From: a bacterium
GTDB taxonomy: Bacteria; Planctomycetota; JAFGQW01
DNA length: 64,000 nucleotides
Direction of reading: 5' to 3'
Assembly: GCA_030426805.1 (NCBI GenBank)
Contig: JAUHXU010000006.1
Location: 263,716-327,715 of the forward strand
Shown here: positions 16,675-25,270 of the stretch, piece after piece
How positions within the stretch are numbered: the first letter of the stretch is position 1
Layout of the letters: each line of letters starts with the position of its first letter
Made by a program: the position numbers and the translations under genes
The notes under the pieces: model-generated
The model's database searches: none
Seen by the model: only the letters and a program-made list of their open reading frames with translations
Told to the model about the DNA's origin: nothing

Positions 16675-17997
16675 TCACTCCGCCGGGACGAGCCCGAAGT
16701 AACGGCCCATCCAGTAGGCGAGCAAGTAGTCCTGCGCGCCGAACACGCGCCCGTCGGGCGGCCGCGTGTCGGGGATCGCCCGGTAGTAGGGCTTGCTCTT
16801 CCAGTAGTGCGTGCTCAGCGGGCGGTTCGCGAGGGGCTGCACGCGCGACATCGTCTTTCGCGACTCGCCGCGGTCGCGCTTGTCGTCGGGGAAGTCGCGC
16901 AGATCGTCGATCACTTCGCTCAGGCGCAGCTCTCCCTCGGAGCGATCGACGAGCGCGGTGTAGCCGATCGTGAACGGCGCGTGGCGTTCGAAGCGCAGAA
17001 AGTGCCACAGTCCGCGGGCGGCGCGTCGAATCTCGCGCGTGCGTTCGCGGTCGGTCTCCTGCATCAGCAGCGAGATCGTCGCGGCGGCGAGCACGTGCAT
17101 GTTCGAGTGCGTCGGTGCGTTGTGCCAGTGGTAGCGCGTCGAGCGGAGGATGCGGCCGAAGAGCCGCATCGTCTCGCCGGCGCGATCGCCCCACGCGTCG
17201 AACTTCTCCTCGTAGACCGCGCGGAGTTCGGCGTCGTAGGGTGCGGCCGACGCGAGGATGCTCAGCGCGCCGAGCATGTTGAACCCGTTGAGCGATTGCG
17301 GGCCGAGGTTGCCGAACTCGGTCGGCGTGCCGTCGTAGTCGCGGATGTGAAAGTCGCAGTCGACGAGGTAGCGCGCGGCCGGGAGCAGTGCGTCGAGAAG
17401 CGCGCCGCGCGTCTTCGGCTCGAGGTCGATCGCGGCGGCGCGTTCGAGCGCGAGCGGTACAGCGAGGCCGAAGCACGCGTGGATCAGGTGGCCCTTCGCG
17501 AGTCCGTTGCGCCACCACTCTCCGGTCGGTCCCTGGAGCCAGTAGCGCGTCGGGCGTTGTTCCTTCGTGTCCATCCACTTCAGTCGTGGTCCCCGGTAGT
17601 CCGGCAGCATCGAACGGCCGAGCAGGCCGGGCACGCCGGTCACCGAGTAGAAGCGCGTCAGCCCGCCGGCGAGCCGCCGCAACTCGGCGTCACGGTCGAC
17701 GCCGCTCGCCGCCTCGGCGAACGCGAGCGCGGCGATCAGGTGGCCGTGCCACGCCGGCGCATCGGCGAGGTCGTGGGACTGCGCCCAGTTCGCGAAGTCG
17801 TCGAGCGGCGTGTGTGCTTCGTAGAGCAGCATGCCCGCGCTGTTGACGATGCCCATTGTCTGCGCTTCGAGGCGTTTCGCTTTTCGTTCGAGGTTCGCAT
17901 CGGTCTCGAACCACGGCTCGCGCGGTGCGACCGATGGCGAGTAGGCGCATCCCGCCCACAACAGCGTGCAGCAGGCGAGAAACGCCGCGCGCCTCAT
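16675..17997 (-). CDS. Putative lipoprotein with helical, toroid-like domain
   Basis: Predicted lipoprotein of 440 residues. ATG at 17997 overlaps the TGA stop of the permease gene (ATGA), and MRRAAFLACCTLLWAGC ends in a lipobox (LWAG-C). The rest is mostly helical with conserved aromatic and His-rich segments: NAPTHSNMHVLAAATISLL, LWHFLRFERHAPFTIGYTAL, LAYWMGRYFGL. This resembles (alpha/alpha)6 toroid enzymes such as polysaccharide lyases or GH105-like hydrolases, but no catalytic set can be assigned, so this is only structural inference. Translational coupling to an APC permease suggests a linked role, for example generating a substrate that the permease imports. Confidence 0.72.
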   Translation of the reverse strand: MRRAAFLACCTLLWAGCAYSPSVAPREPWFETDANLERKAKRLEAQTMGIVNSAGMLLYEAHTPLDDFANWAQSHDLADAPAWHGHLIAALAFAEAASGVDRDAELRRLAGGLTRFYSVTGVPGLLGRSMLPDYRGPRLKWMDTKEQRPTRYWLQGPTGEWWRNGLAKGHLIHACFGLAVPLALERAAAIDLEPKTRGALLDALLPAARYLVDCDFHIRDYDGTPTEFGNLGPQSLNGFNMLGALSILASAAPYDAELRAVYEEKFDAWGDRAGETMRLFGRILRSTRYHWHNAPTHSNMHVLAAATISLLMQETDRERTREIRRAARGLWHFLRFERHAPFTIGYTALVDRSEGELRLSEVIDDLRDFPDDKRDRGESRKTMSRVQPLANRPLSTHYWKSKPYYRAIPDTRPPDGRVFGAQDYLLAYWMGRYFGLVPAE

Positions 17998-19301
17998 CGC
18001 CCGGCGCTCGCGATCCGGTGCCACACGAGGCCGACGGCGATGCACGCGAGCCCGGCGAGCCAGATCGCGGGGTCGACCCAGAAGGCGAGGCCGGTGCAGC
18101 ATGCGAGCCCGAGCCACGCGAATGCACGCGGGAAGCGACGGTCGGCCGGCGGAAGTCGCAGCGCTGCGGCATTCGTCAGCGCGTAGTAGACGAGCACCGT
18201 GAACGCGCTGAACGACCACGTCGTGCCGACGTCACCGATCGCCGCGATCGCCGCGACGAGGATCCCGGTGGTCCACACCGCCGGCGTCGGCGAGCCGCGG
18301 TCGTCGATGTGCGCGAGGCGGTGGGGGAGGTCGCGTCGCCGACCCATCGCGAGCATCACGCGGGAGAGGCCGAGCACGAGGTTGAGGACGACGCCGGTCA
18401 TCGCGGTGATCGCCGCCCCGACGACGACCCACCGGACCGCCGGGATCCCGAACGTGTCGGCCACGGCCTCGAGCGGCGCGGCGGTCGTGCGTGCGGCGGC
18501 GGCGAGGGTCGTGCCGCCGTCGCCGAATACCGCGACGATCGCGACCGCGCCGTAGATCGCCATCGTCGCGAACACGGTCGTGACGATCGCGATCGGGATC
18601 GTGCGCGCCGGTTCGCGAACCTCCTCGCCGAGCGTCGCGATCCGACCGTAGCCGGTGTAGGCGACGAAGAGCAGGGCGGTCGCATGCAACAGGGCGTCGG
18701 GCGCCGGGAACTCGTCGAGCGGGGCCGCGGCACGGTCGGTCGTGATCGCCGACGCGACACCGGCTGCGACGAAGGCCGCCAGGCCGAGCAGCGTCAGCGT
18801 GACGATCACCGCGTTCGTGCGGTTCGAGCGTCGGATCCCGCCGGCGACCGTCGCCGTCAATGCGAGCACGATCGCGATCGCGATTCCCGCGCGCAGGACC
18901 GGTGACACGTCGAGGTCCAGTGCGCGGAGCGCGTAGCCGGTCACGCCGAGCGCTGCGGTGGCGGCCGATGCCGACTTCGCGAGCAGGAACATCCAGCCGG
19001 CGGTGAAGCCGAGACTCGGCGTCAGGTAGCGGTAGCCGTACTCGTAGGTGCCGCCGCTGACCGGGTGGCTCGCCGCGAGTTGCGCGCTCGAGAGCCCGTT
19101 GAACAACGCGACGAGCGCCGCGAACGTCACCGCGATCACGATGCCGGCGCCGGCGACACCGGCCGCGACGCCCAGGCTGAGGAACACGCCGCTGCCGAGC
19201 ATCGAGCCGAGCCCGAGCGCGATCGCGCCCGCGAGGCCGACCTCGCGTACGAGGCGTGCGGCCGGGATCGGAGTGGGCGTCGAGGTCGTCGGCTCGGTCA
19301 T
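17994..19301 (-). CDS. APC-family amino acid/amine permease
   Basis: Integral membrane transporter of 435 residues with about 12 hydrophobic segments. The first helix carries the APC signature GLGSMLGSGVFLSLG (about 30-44), the unwound substrate- and ion-binding segment. The third region has HPVSGGTYEYGYRYL, another family hallmark. The C-terminal half includes NLVLGLSRVMLAMGRRRDLP, as in APC members. It presumably imports an amino acid or amine by proton or sodium symport. The N-terminal 20 residues are Thr/Pro-rich and cytoplasmic. Its stop overlaps the start of the downstream lipoprotein gene by four bases, so the pair forms one operon. Confidence 0.88.
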   Translation of the reverse strand: MTEPTTSTPTPIPAARLVREVGLAGAIALGLGSMLGSGVFLSLGVAAGVAGAGIVIAVTFAALVALFNGLSSAQLAASHPVSGGTYEYGYRYLTPSLGFTAGWMFLLAKSASAATAALGVTGYALRALDLDVSPVLRAGIAIAIVLALTATVAGGIRRSNRTNAVIVTLTLLGLAAFVAAGVASAITTDRAAAPLDEFPAPDALLHATALLFVAYTGYGRIATLGEEVREPARTIPIAIVTTVFATMAIYGAVAIVAVFGDGGTTLAAAARTTAAPLEAVADTFGIPAVRWVVVGAAITAMTGVVLNLVLGLSRVMLAMGRRRDLPHRLAHIDDRGSPTPAVWTTGILVAAIAAIGDVGTTWSFSAFTVLVYYALTNAAALRLPPADRRFPRAFAWLGLACCTGLAFWVDPAIWLAGLACIAVGLVWHRIASAGR

Positions 19302-19340
19302 CGCTTCGCCCGAGAGTGTAGGGCGCGGTCGGCCCGCCTG

Positions 19341-20990
19341 CTACAGGCGGGTGAGGCGGAGCGCCTGGCCCTCGATCTCGACGCGCTTCAAGTGCCGGAA
19401 CAGCGGCTTCGGCATGCCCTCGGGCAGGTCGATGAAGCCGTGGTCGTCGCGCAGCCGGATCGGGCCGATGAACCGCGCCTCGAGTTCGGCTTCCTCGGCG
19501 ATCGTCCGCGACACCTCGCGCGGGGTCGCGCCGTGGCGGGTGCCGACCGCGATTCGGTAGCGGACCATCCCGGGCGCGACCTTCTCACGCGGGGCCTTCT
19601 CGCGGGTCGGCATCTCGCGTCCGGGCGCGGCGCGCTGGCTGCGCGGATCGCCGACCGGCTCCCGTTCGTCCGGTGTCGGTACGAGCGGGCGCTCTTCCTG
19701 CGCGAGGTAGGCGATCGCCGCGGCGATCCGGATCGGCTTCGCACGGAGTTCCGCCTCGCACTCGTTCAACAGGTCGGTGAAGAACCGCAGGTTCTTCGAC
19801 TGCATCGTGTCGGCGATGCGTGCCTTGAAGCGGGCGACGCGATGGCGGGCGAGCGCGTCGCCGTCGGGTACCGGCATCGGCTCGATCGTCTGTCGCGTGA
19901 GCCGTTCGATCGCGTGCAGCATCCGCCGTTCGTTGCGACGGATGAACAGGATCGCCTCGCCGACGCGCCCCGCACGACCGGTGCGCCCGATGCGGTGGAC
20001 GTAGGCTTCGGTGTCGTTCGGCGCATCGTAGTTCACGACGTGCGTGATGCGTTCGACGTCGAGGCCACGCGCGGCGACGTCGGTCGCGACGACGATGTCG
20101 AGGCCGCCGTCGCGCAACCGGTTCACGGTGCGCTCGCGGAACGCTTGGTTCATGTCGCCGTTGAGCGCGGCGGCACGGTAGCCCTTGCGCTCGAGCCGGT
20201 CCGCGACCTCGGCCGTCGCCTCGCGCGTCCGGACGAAGACGAGCATCGCGTCGAACGGCTCGATCTCGGCGATGCGTTCGAGCGCGAGCGGCTTCGCCTT
20301 TGCCGGAACCTCGCAGTAGCGTTGCCGCACCGAGTCCACGGTGAGCGTCGGCGCCTCGATCTTCACCTCGACCGGCTTCGACAGGTGGCGCTGTGCGATC
20401 GCGCGGATCGGTGCGGGAAGCGTCGCCGAGAATAGGGCGACCTGCCGGCTGGGTGGCGTGCGCTCGAGGATGCGGCCGACGTCGTCGATGAATCCCATCT
20501 TCAGCATCTCGTCGGCCTCGTCGAGCACGACGGTCGAGACGTTCGAGAGGTCGAGCGTGCCGCGGTCGAGGTGGTCGAGCACGCGACCGGGCGTGCCGGC
20601 GACGACGTGCACGCCGCGACGGAGCGGCCGGAGTTGCGGTCCGTAGGCCTGGCCTCCGTAGATCGCGAGAACCCGCACGTCGCGGAGGTGGCGCGCATAC
20701 GTCTCGACCGCATCGGCGACCTGGATCGCGAGTTCGCGCGTCGGTGTGAGGATCAGCACCTGCACCGACGCGTTCGCCGCATCGAGCCGCGCGAGCGCCG
20801 GGAGCACGAAGGCCGCGGTCTTGCCGGTGCCGGTTTGCGCCTGACCGACGATGTCGCGCCCCTCGAGAAGGGGCGGGATGCTCGCTCGCTGGATCGGCGA
20901 CGGCTCTTCGTAGCCGGCGTCGTCGACCGCGCGCACGAGCGGGGTCGGCAGGCCGAGGTCGGCGAAGCGAATCGGAGGGTCGGACGGCAT
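19341..20990 (-). CDS. deaD: DEAD-box RNA helicase with DbpA-type RNA-binding domain
   Basis: ATP-dependent RNA helicase of 549 residues (DeaD/CsdA-like), involved in ribosome assembly and RNA unwinding, especially in the cold. Motifs: Q motif FADLGLPTPLVRAVDDAGY, Walker A AQTGTGKT (51-58), PTRELAIQ, DEAD (157-160), SAT (188-190), then in the second RecA domain ARGLDVERITHVVNYD and HRIGRTGRAG. Residues 475-549 form the small RRM-like DbpA C-terminal domain (IGPIRLRDDHGFIDLPEGMP). A basic linker rich in Arg/Pro separates core and tail. Symbol deaD is given because of the domain layout; CsdA-like specificity is not proven. A run of ten C (minus strand) sits 17 bases before the start codon. Confidence 0.9.
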   Translation of the reverse strand: MPSDPPIRFADLGLPTPLVRAVDDAGYEEPSPIQRASIPPLLEGRDIVGQAQTGTGKTAAFVLPALARLDAANASVQVLILTPTRELAIQVADAVETYARHLRDVRVLAIYGGQAYGPQLRPLRRGVHVVAGTPGRVLDHLDRGTLDLSNVSTVVLDEADEMLKMGFIDDVGRILERTPPSRQVALFSATLPAPIRAIAQRHLSKPVEVKIEAPTLTVDSVRQRYCEVPAKAKPLALERIAEIEPFDAMLVFVRTREATAEVADRLERKGYRAAALNGDMNQAFRERTVNRLRDGGLDIVVATDVAARGLDVERITHVVNYDAPNDTEAYVHRIGRTGRAGRVGEAILFIRRNERRMLHAIERLTRQTIEPMPVPDGDALARHRVARFKARIADTMQSKNLRFFTDLLNECEAELRAKPIRIAAAIAYLAQEERPLVPTPDEREPVGDPRSQRAAPGREMPTREKAPREKVAPGMVRYRIAVGTRHGATPREVSRTIAEEAELEARFIGPIRLRDDHGFIDLPEGMPKPLFRHLKRVEIEGQALRLTRL

Positions 20991-21006
20991 GCGGGTGCTC
21001 TCGATC

Positions 21007-21016
21007 GGGGGGGGGG
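21007..21016. repeat. Homopolymer of ten G between yjdF-like gene and helicase
   Basis: Ten consecutive G (plus strand) lie between the stop of the yjdF-like gene (21030) and the start of the helicase gene (20990), 16 bases before that start. Such a tract can slip; here it would alter the leader, not a reading frame. Confidence 0.8.
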
Positions 21017-21029
21017 ACGGGGCCCTCCC

Positions 21030-21650
21030 TTATAGTGCAGTCGGAGCGATCGTCCGCATTTGCCGATCCTGCACGCGCGCGAGTGTCGTGAGCGCGAGGA
21101 CCGCTCCCGCCAGCGCCATCGTCATGTCCCACTGCGCGTCCCACGGGTCGCCCTGGTGGCCGAGCCACTCGGGGCCGGCGTCCGGGTAGAACGCGAGCAC
21201 GACCCACCACTCGACGATCTCGTAGAACGCGCTGAACGCGAGGCAGAACGAGACGACGAGCAGCGCGAGCCACGCGCCGCGCACGAGCCCGGTGCGTCGC
21301 AGCAGCACCTCGCGCGCGATCAGCGCCGGCGCGAACCCCTGCATGAAGTGGCCGACGCGGTCGAAGTGGTTGCGCTCGAAGCCGCACCACGCGCGCAACC
21401 AGTCGCCGGGCGGCGACATCGCGTAGGTGTACTTCGCGCCGATCGCGAGGACGAGGAAGTGAACGACGACGACCACGTAGACGACGTCGGTGAACCGGAA
21501 CCGTCGGTAGATCGCGATCAGCAACGCGATGCCCGCGAGGCCGATCCCGATCTCGAACGCCCACGTCGCCCGATCGTGCGGCGCGATCGCCGACCATGCG
21601 AAGATCGCGAGCGTCGCGGCCGTGAGCGGGAGGCGTCGGTCGCTCAGCAC
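21030..21650 (-). CDS. DUF2238/YjdF-like integral membrane protein
   Basis: Membrane protein of 206 residues, close to the usual length of the YjdF family (DUF2238). It has six hydrophobic segments. The motifs KYTYAMSPPGDWLRAWCGFE, RNHFDRVGHFMQGF and AFYEIVEWW, then WDAQWDMTMALAGA, are the family's conserved acidic and His positions. The biochemical function is not established in the literature I know. The start is GTG at 21650, giving an overlap of seven bases with the end of malQ (GTGCTGA), so translation is coupled. The functional link to maltodextrin metabolism is unclear. Confidence 0.85.
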   Translation of the reverse strand: MLSDRRLPLTAATLAIFAWSAIAPHDRATWAFEIGIGLAGIALLIAIYRRFRFTDVVYVVVVVHFLVLAIGAKYTYAMSPPGDWLRAWCGFERNHFDRVGHFMQGFAPALIAREVLLRRTGLVRGAWLALLVVSFCLAFSAFYEIVEWWVVLAFYPDAGPEWLGHQGDPWDAQWDMTMALAGAVLALTTLARVQDRQMRTIAPTAL

Positions 21651-23047
21651 CGGCCGTGCACCTCGGTCGCGGCGCGCAGGCGATCGGCGATCGCGGCGGG
21701 CAGCGCCGGGTCGGTCGCGCGCCACTGCCAGTTGCCGTCGGTCGTGCCGGGGCGATTCATCCGCGCGGTGCCGTCGAGACCGAGGACGTCCTGCAGCGGC
21801 AGCACGGCGTGTCGCGCGACCGAGCCGAGCGCGAGGTCGATCAGCGCCCACGCCGGGCCGGTCGCGTCCACGTCGGGGGCGATCGCGCGAACGCGGTCGC
21901 GCGCGTCGTCGTCGAGCGTCGCCCACCAGCCCACCGCGGTGTCGTTGTCGTGCGTGCCGGTGTAGACGACCGCGTGTTCGGCGTGGTGCGACGGCAGGTG
22001 CGTGCTGTCGGGCTCGTCGAACGCGAACTGCAGCACGCGCATCCCGGGGAATCCGAGCGCGTCGCGCAGTTCGTCGACCGCGGGCGTGATGTCGCCGAGG
22101 TCCTCGGCCCAGATCGCGAGCGGGCCGAGCGCGTCGCGCGCGGCGTCGAACAGCGCCGTGCCGGGGCCGGGCACCCACTCGCCTTCGGCTGCGGTCTCCG
22201 CGTCGACCGGGATCCGCCAGAACGCCTCGAAGCCGCGGAAGTGGTCGATCCGGATCACGTCGACCGTGCGGGCGAGGCGCCCGAGGCGCGCGATCCACCA
22301 GTCGTATCCGCGCTCGGCGAGTCGCGCCCAGTCGTAGACCGGGTTGCCCCAGTGCTGTCCGGTCTCGCTGAAATAGTCCGGCGGGACGCCGGCGACCGCG
22401 CTCGGGCGGCCGTCGTCGTCGAGCGCGAAGCAGTCGCGGTCGACCCAGACGTCGACGCTGTCGTGCGCGACGTAGAACGGCACGTCGCCGACGATCGCGA
22501 TGTCGTGGTCGTTCGCCCGTTCACGGACCGCGCGCCACTGCCGGTCGAAGCGGAACTGCGCGCGGACGTGCAACTCGATGCGAGGCGCGAGCGCGCGCCG
22601 CGCGTCGGCGAGTGCCGCCGGGTCACGGTCGCGGAGCGGCGCGTCCCACGCGAACCACGGCGCCTCGTCGTGCGCCTCGCGAAGCGCCGCGTAGAGCGCC
22701 CAGTCGTCGAGCCATTCCCGCTCGGCGTCGTGGAACGCGTCGAGCGCGGCGGGATCGTCGTCGACCCCGTCGTCGTGGATCAACCGCGGGTCGCCCGCCG
22801 CCGAGGAGAGGGCCGCGTACGGTGAGCGCGTCGCGTCGGTCGGCCCGAGCGGCAGCACCTGCCAACGTCGTTGCCCCGCCCGCGCGAGCGCATCGACGAA
22901 GGCGTGCGCCGCCGGCCCGAGCGTCCCGCACGGACCCGGTCCGGGCAGCGACGTCGGGTGCAGCAACACGCCGCTGTCGCGGATAGGGCGCTCGTTGGGT
23001 GCGGTCACGGCGACGGTCTCATCATCGCGGCCGAGGCTACCACCCAC
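21644..23047 (-). CDS. malQ: 4-alpha-glucanotransferase (amylomaltase, GH77)
   Basis: Cytoplasmic glycogen/maltodextrin enzyme of up to 467 residues, transferring 4-alpha-glucan segments between maltooligosaccharides. Family blocks are intact: GVLLHPTSLPGPGPCGTLGP, QVLPLGPTDATRSPY, IVGDVPFYVAHDSVDVW and NPVYDWARLAERGYDWW. The catalytic set is also intact: nucleophile Asp in VIRIDHFRGFE, acid/base Glu in WAEDLGD, and Asp in THDNDTAVGW. It is the short bacterial form (about 470-500 residues). The start is uncertain: GTG at 23047 gives the longest form, GTG at 23008 would remove 13 residues and start nearer the conserved core. No glycogen synthase or phosphorylase gene is nearby. Confidence 0.92.
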   Translation of the reverse strand: MGGSLGRDDETVAVTAPNERPIRDSGVLLHPTSLPGPGPCGTLGPAAHAFVDALARAGQRRWQVLPLGPTDATRSPYAALSSAAGDPRLIHDDGVDDDPAALDAFHDAEREWLDDWALYAALREAHDEAPWFAWDAPLRDRDPAALADARRALAPRIELHVRAQFRFDRQWRAVRERANDHDIAIVGDVPFYVAHDSVDVWVDRDCFALDDDGRPSAVAGVPPDYFSETGQHWGNPVYDWARLAERGYDWWIARLGRLARTVDVIRIDHFRGFEAFWRIPVDAETAAEGEWVPGPGTALFDAARDALGPLAIWAEDLGDITPAVDELRDALGFPGMRVLQFAFDEPDSTHLPSHHAEHAVVYTGTHDNDTAVGWWATLDDDARDRVRAIAPDVDATGPAWALIDLALGSVARHAVLPLQDVLGLDGTARMNRPGTTDGNWQWRATDPALPAAIADRLRAATEVHGRC

Positions 23048-23068
23048 GTCGGGTCGAGGGAAGTTCGA

Positions 23069-25087
23069 TCAGCGTGGCACGTCGACTGTGATCGTCGCGG
23101 GGTGGATCGTGCGCGGATATGCGCGAGGGAAGTTGTCGATCAGCGTGTCGAGTGACCGCGCCACTCGCCGTGCGAAGACGACACGACCGTTGATTCTGAC
23201 GACCACCGGCGCGTCCAGGTTCAGGTAGCTGTCGTTGAGTCGGATCGTCAGGCGCCGGATTCCGTGCGTGCGAATCTCGATGCTGTTGTCGTCGGTCTCG
23301 AAGTGGGCAGAGAACCCGATCGCGTTGCCGGTCGCGACGCTGGGTTCGACGCTGAGCCACCGGTAGTCGGTGGCTCCCGGACCGAGTTCGACCCCGCGCA
23401 GCATGATCGAACGGCGGTTCCATGGGCGCGATCGTCGGGCAAGGGCGCGGATGGCTCTCGACACCGCGTCGCCGCGAGCTTCGATCGATCGCAACTTGAC
23501 CAGAGCTCTCTCGAACGTTCGACGCAGGTGCGCATCGCCTCCGATCGCCAGCAGGCGGACATCGCCGAAGATCGCGGGGCGGAAGTCCGGCGGCAGGATC
23601 GCGTCGTGAAGGACGATCCCCGAGAACCGCGTGGTTCTCGATAGTGCGAGCGACCAGGCAATCGGGTCGTCACGCCGCACGACCAGAATGCACCGATCGA
23701 TCGCGTAATCGCGTGTCAGGTGGTTCAGCGCGTCGTCGAACGCGGTGGGCGCGTCACCGGTTTCGGGTGGCGAGTAGACGCGGGCCGAAGCGTGCCTCGG
23801 GTCGACTTCCCCGCGGGTTGCGACGACGAGCGGGAGGGCATCGTTCGCATTGGATTTCTTCGGCAGGTCGAGCCAGTCGGCTGCGGTCGTCGGCAGATAG
23901 GCGCGAGGCGTGCCGAGGGGCTTTCCGCGATCGTTGGCGCGTCGCAGGAAGTCGGGGTGTTCGAAGACCTCGGACCACACGCCGACCTCCCGGAGTGGAT
24001 CGGCGCCTCTTCGTGACCCGACCCGACGGATTGTGGCATGGAGTCTCTCTCTTGCGCCCGTCGTGACGAGTTCGCCGGGAGTCGGGTTCAAGACCGGGCG
24101 GCTCGCCTTCGCGAGGGACGCAACGTCCTCCGGGTCGAAGCCGCTCGATCGTCCGCGTCGGTCCGGACGCTTAGCCTTGCGGGTGGCGGGGCGCGACGAG
24201 CGACCCGCATCTGTGCCTCGGCGTCCAGGACGCACTTCCTTGGCTGCCGGTGTCGCCGCGCGTTTCGCCGTCACCGCACTGGGATCGAGAGTCGACTCGT
24301 CTTGCGAGTTCGGCTCGCCGTTGGGTTGTGATCGCGGTTCATCATGCGGGAGCGTCGTTGCCGCGAGTGCCCCTTCCTCGAGCGGATCGAGGGTCGCGTG
24401 CCCGGCAACGGCGGCTGGGGCCTGCAGGTGCTGGCGAATGCCGTCGTTAACCTCCGGTTCGTCGAGAAGCGTCGGCACCGACAGGGCGGTCAGGCCGACG
24501 AGCGCGGCGGCCGCGACCGCGCCCTTGAGGCCGGTGATCGTCGCGCCGCCGACGGCGATCGGCGCGGGGGGCGACGCGAGCAAGGCGACCGCGGCGATCC
24601 ACGCGCGGCGGTCGCCGTCGAACCGGTCGTCGAGCTGGGCGCGGAGTTGCGCGAGGCCGCGCTTCAGCCGCGCGCGGACCGTCTCGACCGGGACGCCGAG
24701 CGAGGCCGCGATCTCGCGTGGCGGCCGATCGTCGAAGTAGCGCATCAGTAGCGCGGTGCGACTCGGCTCCCGCACGTGCATCAGCGCATTGACGAGCTTG
24801 CGGTGGATCTCCGCGCGTTCGAGCAGCGCGGTGCCGTCCGCGACGACGTCGTCGCGGGCGCTTCGGTGCTCGCGTGCACGGCGTCGGCGCTCGCCCCGAT
24901 CGCGTTGCCGGACGACGTTGCGCACGACCGTCGCGAGGAAGCCGCGCGGGTTCTCGGCGTCGCGCGGCGGGCGCCGCAGCACCGCGAGCCACGTCTCCTG
25001 CACGACGTCGTCGGCCGTCGCGTCGTCGCTCGTCAGCGCACGCGCGAGGTCGCGGATCCAGTCGGTGTGGGCGATCAGGTGTTCCAT
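23069..25087 (-). CDS. ECF sigma factor fused to a membrane-anchored, hydrolase-like C-terminal domain
   Basis: A 672-residue protein whose first 160 residues are a complete ECF sigma factor: region 2 with DDVVQETWLAVLRRP (27-41) and region 4 with RTALLMRYFDDRPPREIAAS then VPVETVRARLKRGLAQLR (132-149). One hydrophobic segment follows at about 188-206 (VAAAALVGLTALSVPTLL). A basic, low-complexity linker leads to an outer domain of about 350 residues. This domain has segments like DYAIDRCILVVRRDDPIAW and RFSGIVLHDAILPP, resembling an alpha/beta hydrolase core but without a Gly-x-Ser-x-Gly nucleophile elbow. It ends in a small beta domain (VVRINGRVVFARRVARSL) that I have seen on planctomycete esterase-like proteins. 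The layout suggests a sigma factor that senses through its own extracytoplasmic part. No anti-sigma gene is adjacent. The start ATG 25087 begins the sigma fold. Confidence 0.8.
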   Translation of the reverse strand: MEHLIAHTDWIRDLARALTSDDATADDVVQETWLAVLRRPPRDAENPRGFLATVVRNVVRQRDRGERRRRAREHRSARDDVVADGTALLERAEIHRKLVNALMHVREPSRTALLMRYFDDRPPREIAASLGVPVETVRARLKRGLAQLRAQLDDRFDGDRRAWIAAVALLASPPAPIAVGGATITGLKGAVAAAALVGLTALSVPTLLDEPEVNDGIRQHLQAPAAVAGHATLDPLEEGALAATTLPHDEPRSQPNGEPNSQDESTLDPSAVTAKRAATPAAKEVRPGRRGTDAGRSSRPATRKAKRPDRRGRSSGFDPEDVASLAKASRPVLNPTPGELVTTGARERLHATIRRVGSRRGADPLREVGVWSEVFEHPDFLRRANDRGKPLGTPRAYLPTTAADWLDLPKKSNANDALPLVVATRGEVDPRHASARVYSPPETGDAPTAFDDALNHLTRDYAIDRCILVVRRDDPIAWSLALSRTTRFSGIVLHDAILPPDFRPAIFGDVRLLAIGGDAHLRRTFERALVKLRSIEARGDAVSRAIRALARRSRPWNRRSIMLRGVELGPGATDYRWLSVEPSVATGNAIGFSAHFETDDNSIEIRTHGIRRLTIRLNDSYLNLDAPVVVRINGRVVFARRVARSLDTLIDNFPRAYPRTIHPATITVDVPR

Positions 25088-25152
25088 CGGCGGTGGTTCG
25101 CTCGGTCTACGGATCATACCCACGGAATGCCGCCGACCGCGAAACCGGTGCA

Positions 25153-25241
25153 TCGCTGCGGCGAATCTGTCCCGATTCGCGTCAGAATCGCTCGAGCGAC
25201 CCCTCGCTGCGGCGGTCTTGTCCCGTTCCGCGTCAAATCCG
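25153..25241. repeat. Pair of direct 38-bp imperfect repeats
   Basis: Copies at 25153-25190 and 25204-25241 share TCGCTGCGGCG, TGTCCCG and CGCGTCA at the same spacing, with scattered substitutions between. They form the left part of a 522-base gene-free region between divergent genes (sigma factor at 25087, lyase at 25610). No convincing gene lies here; the open frames crossing it are not coding. Confidence 0.7.
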
Positions 25242-25270
25242 CGTCAGCGAGCCGCCGCGCGTTTGATCGC

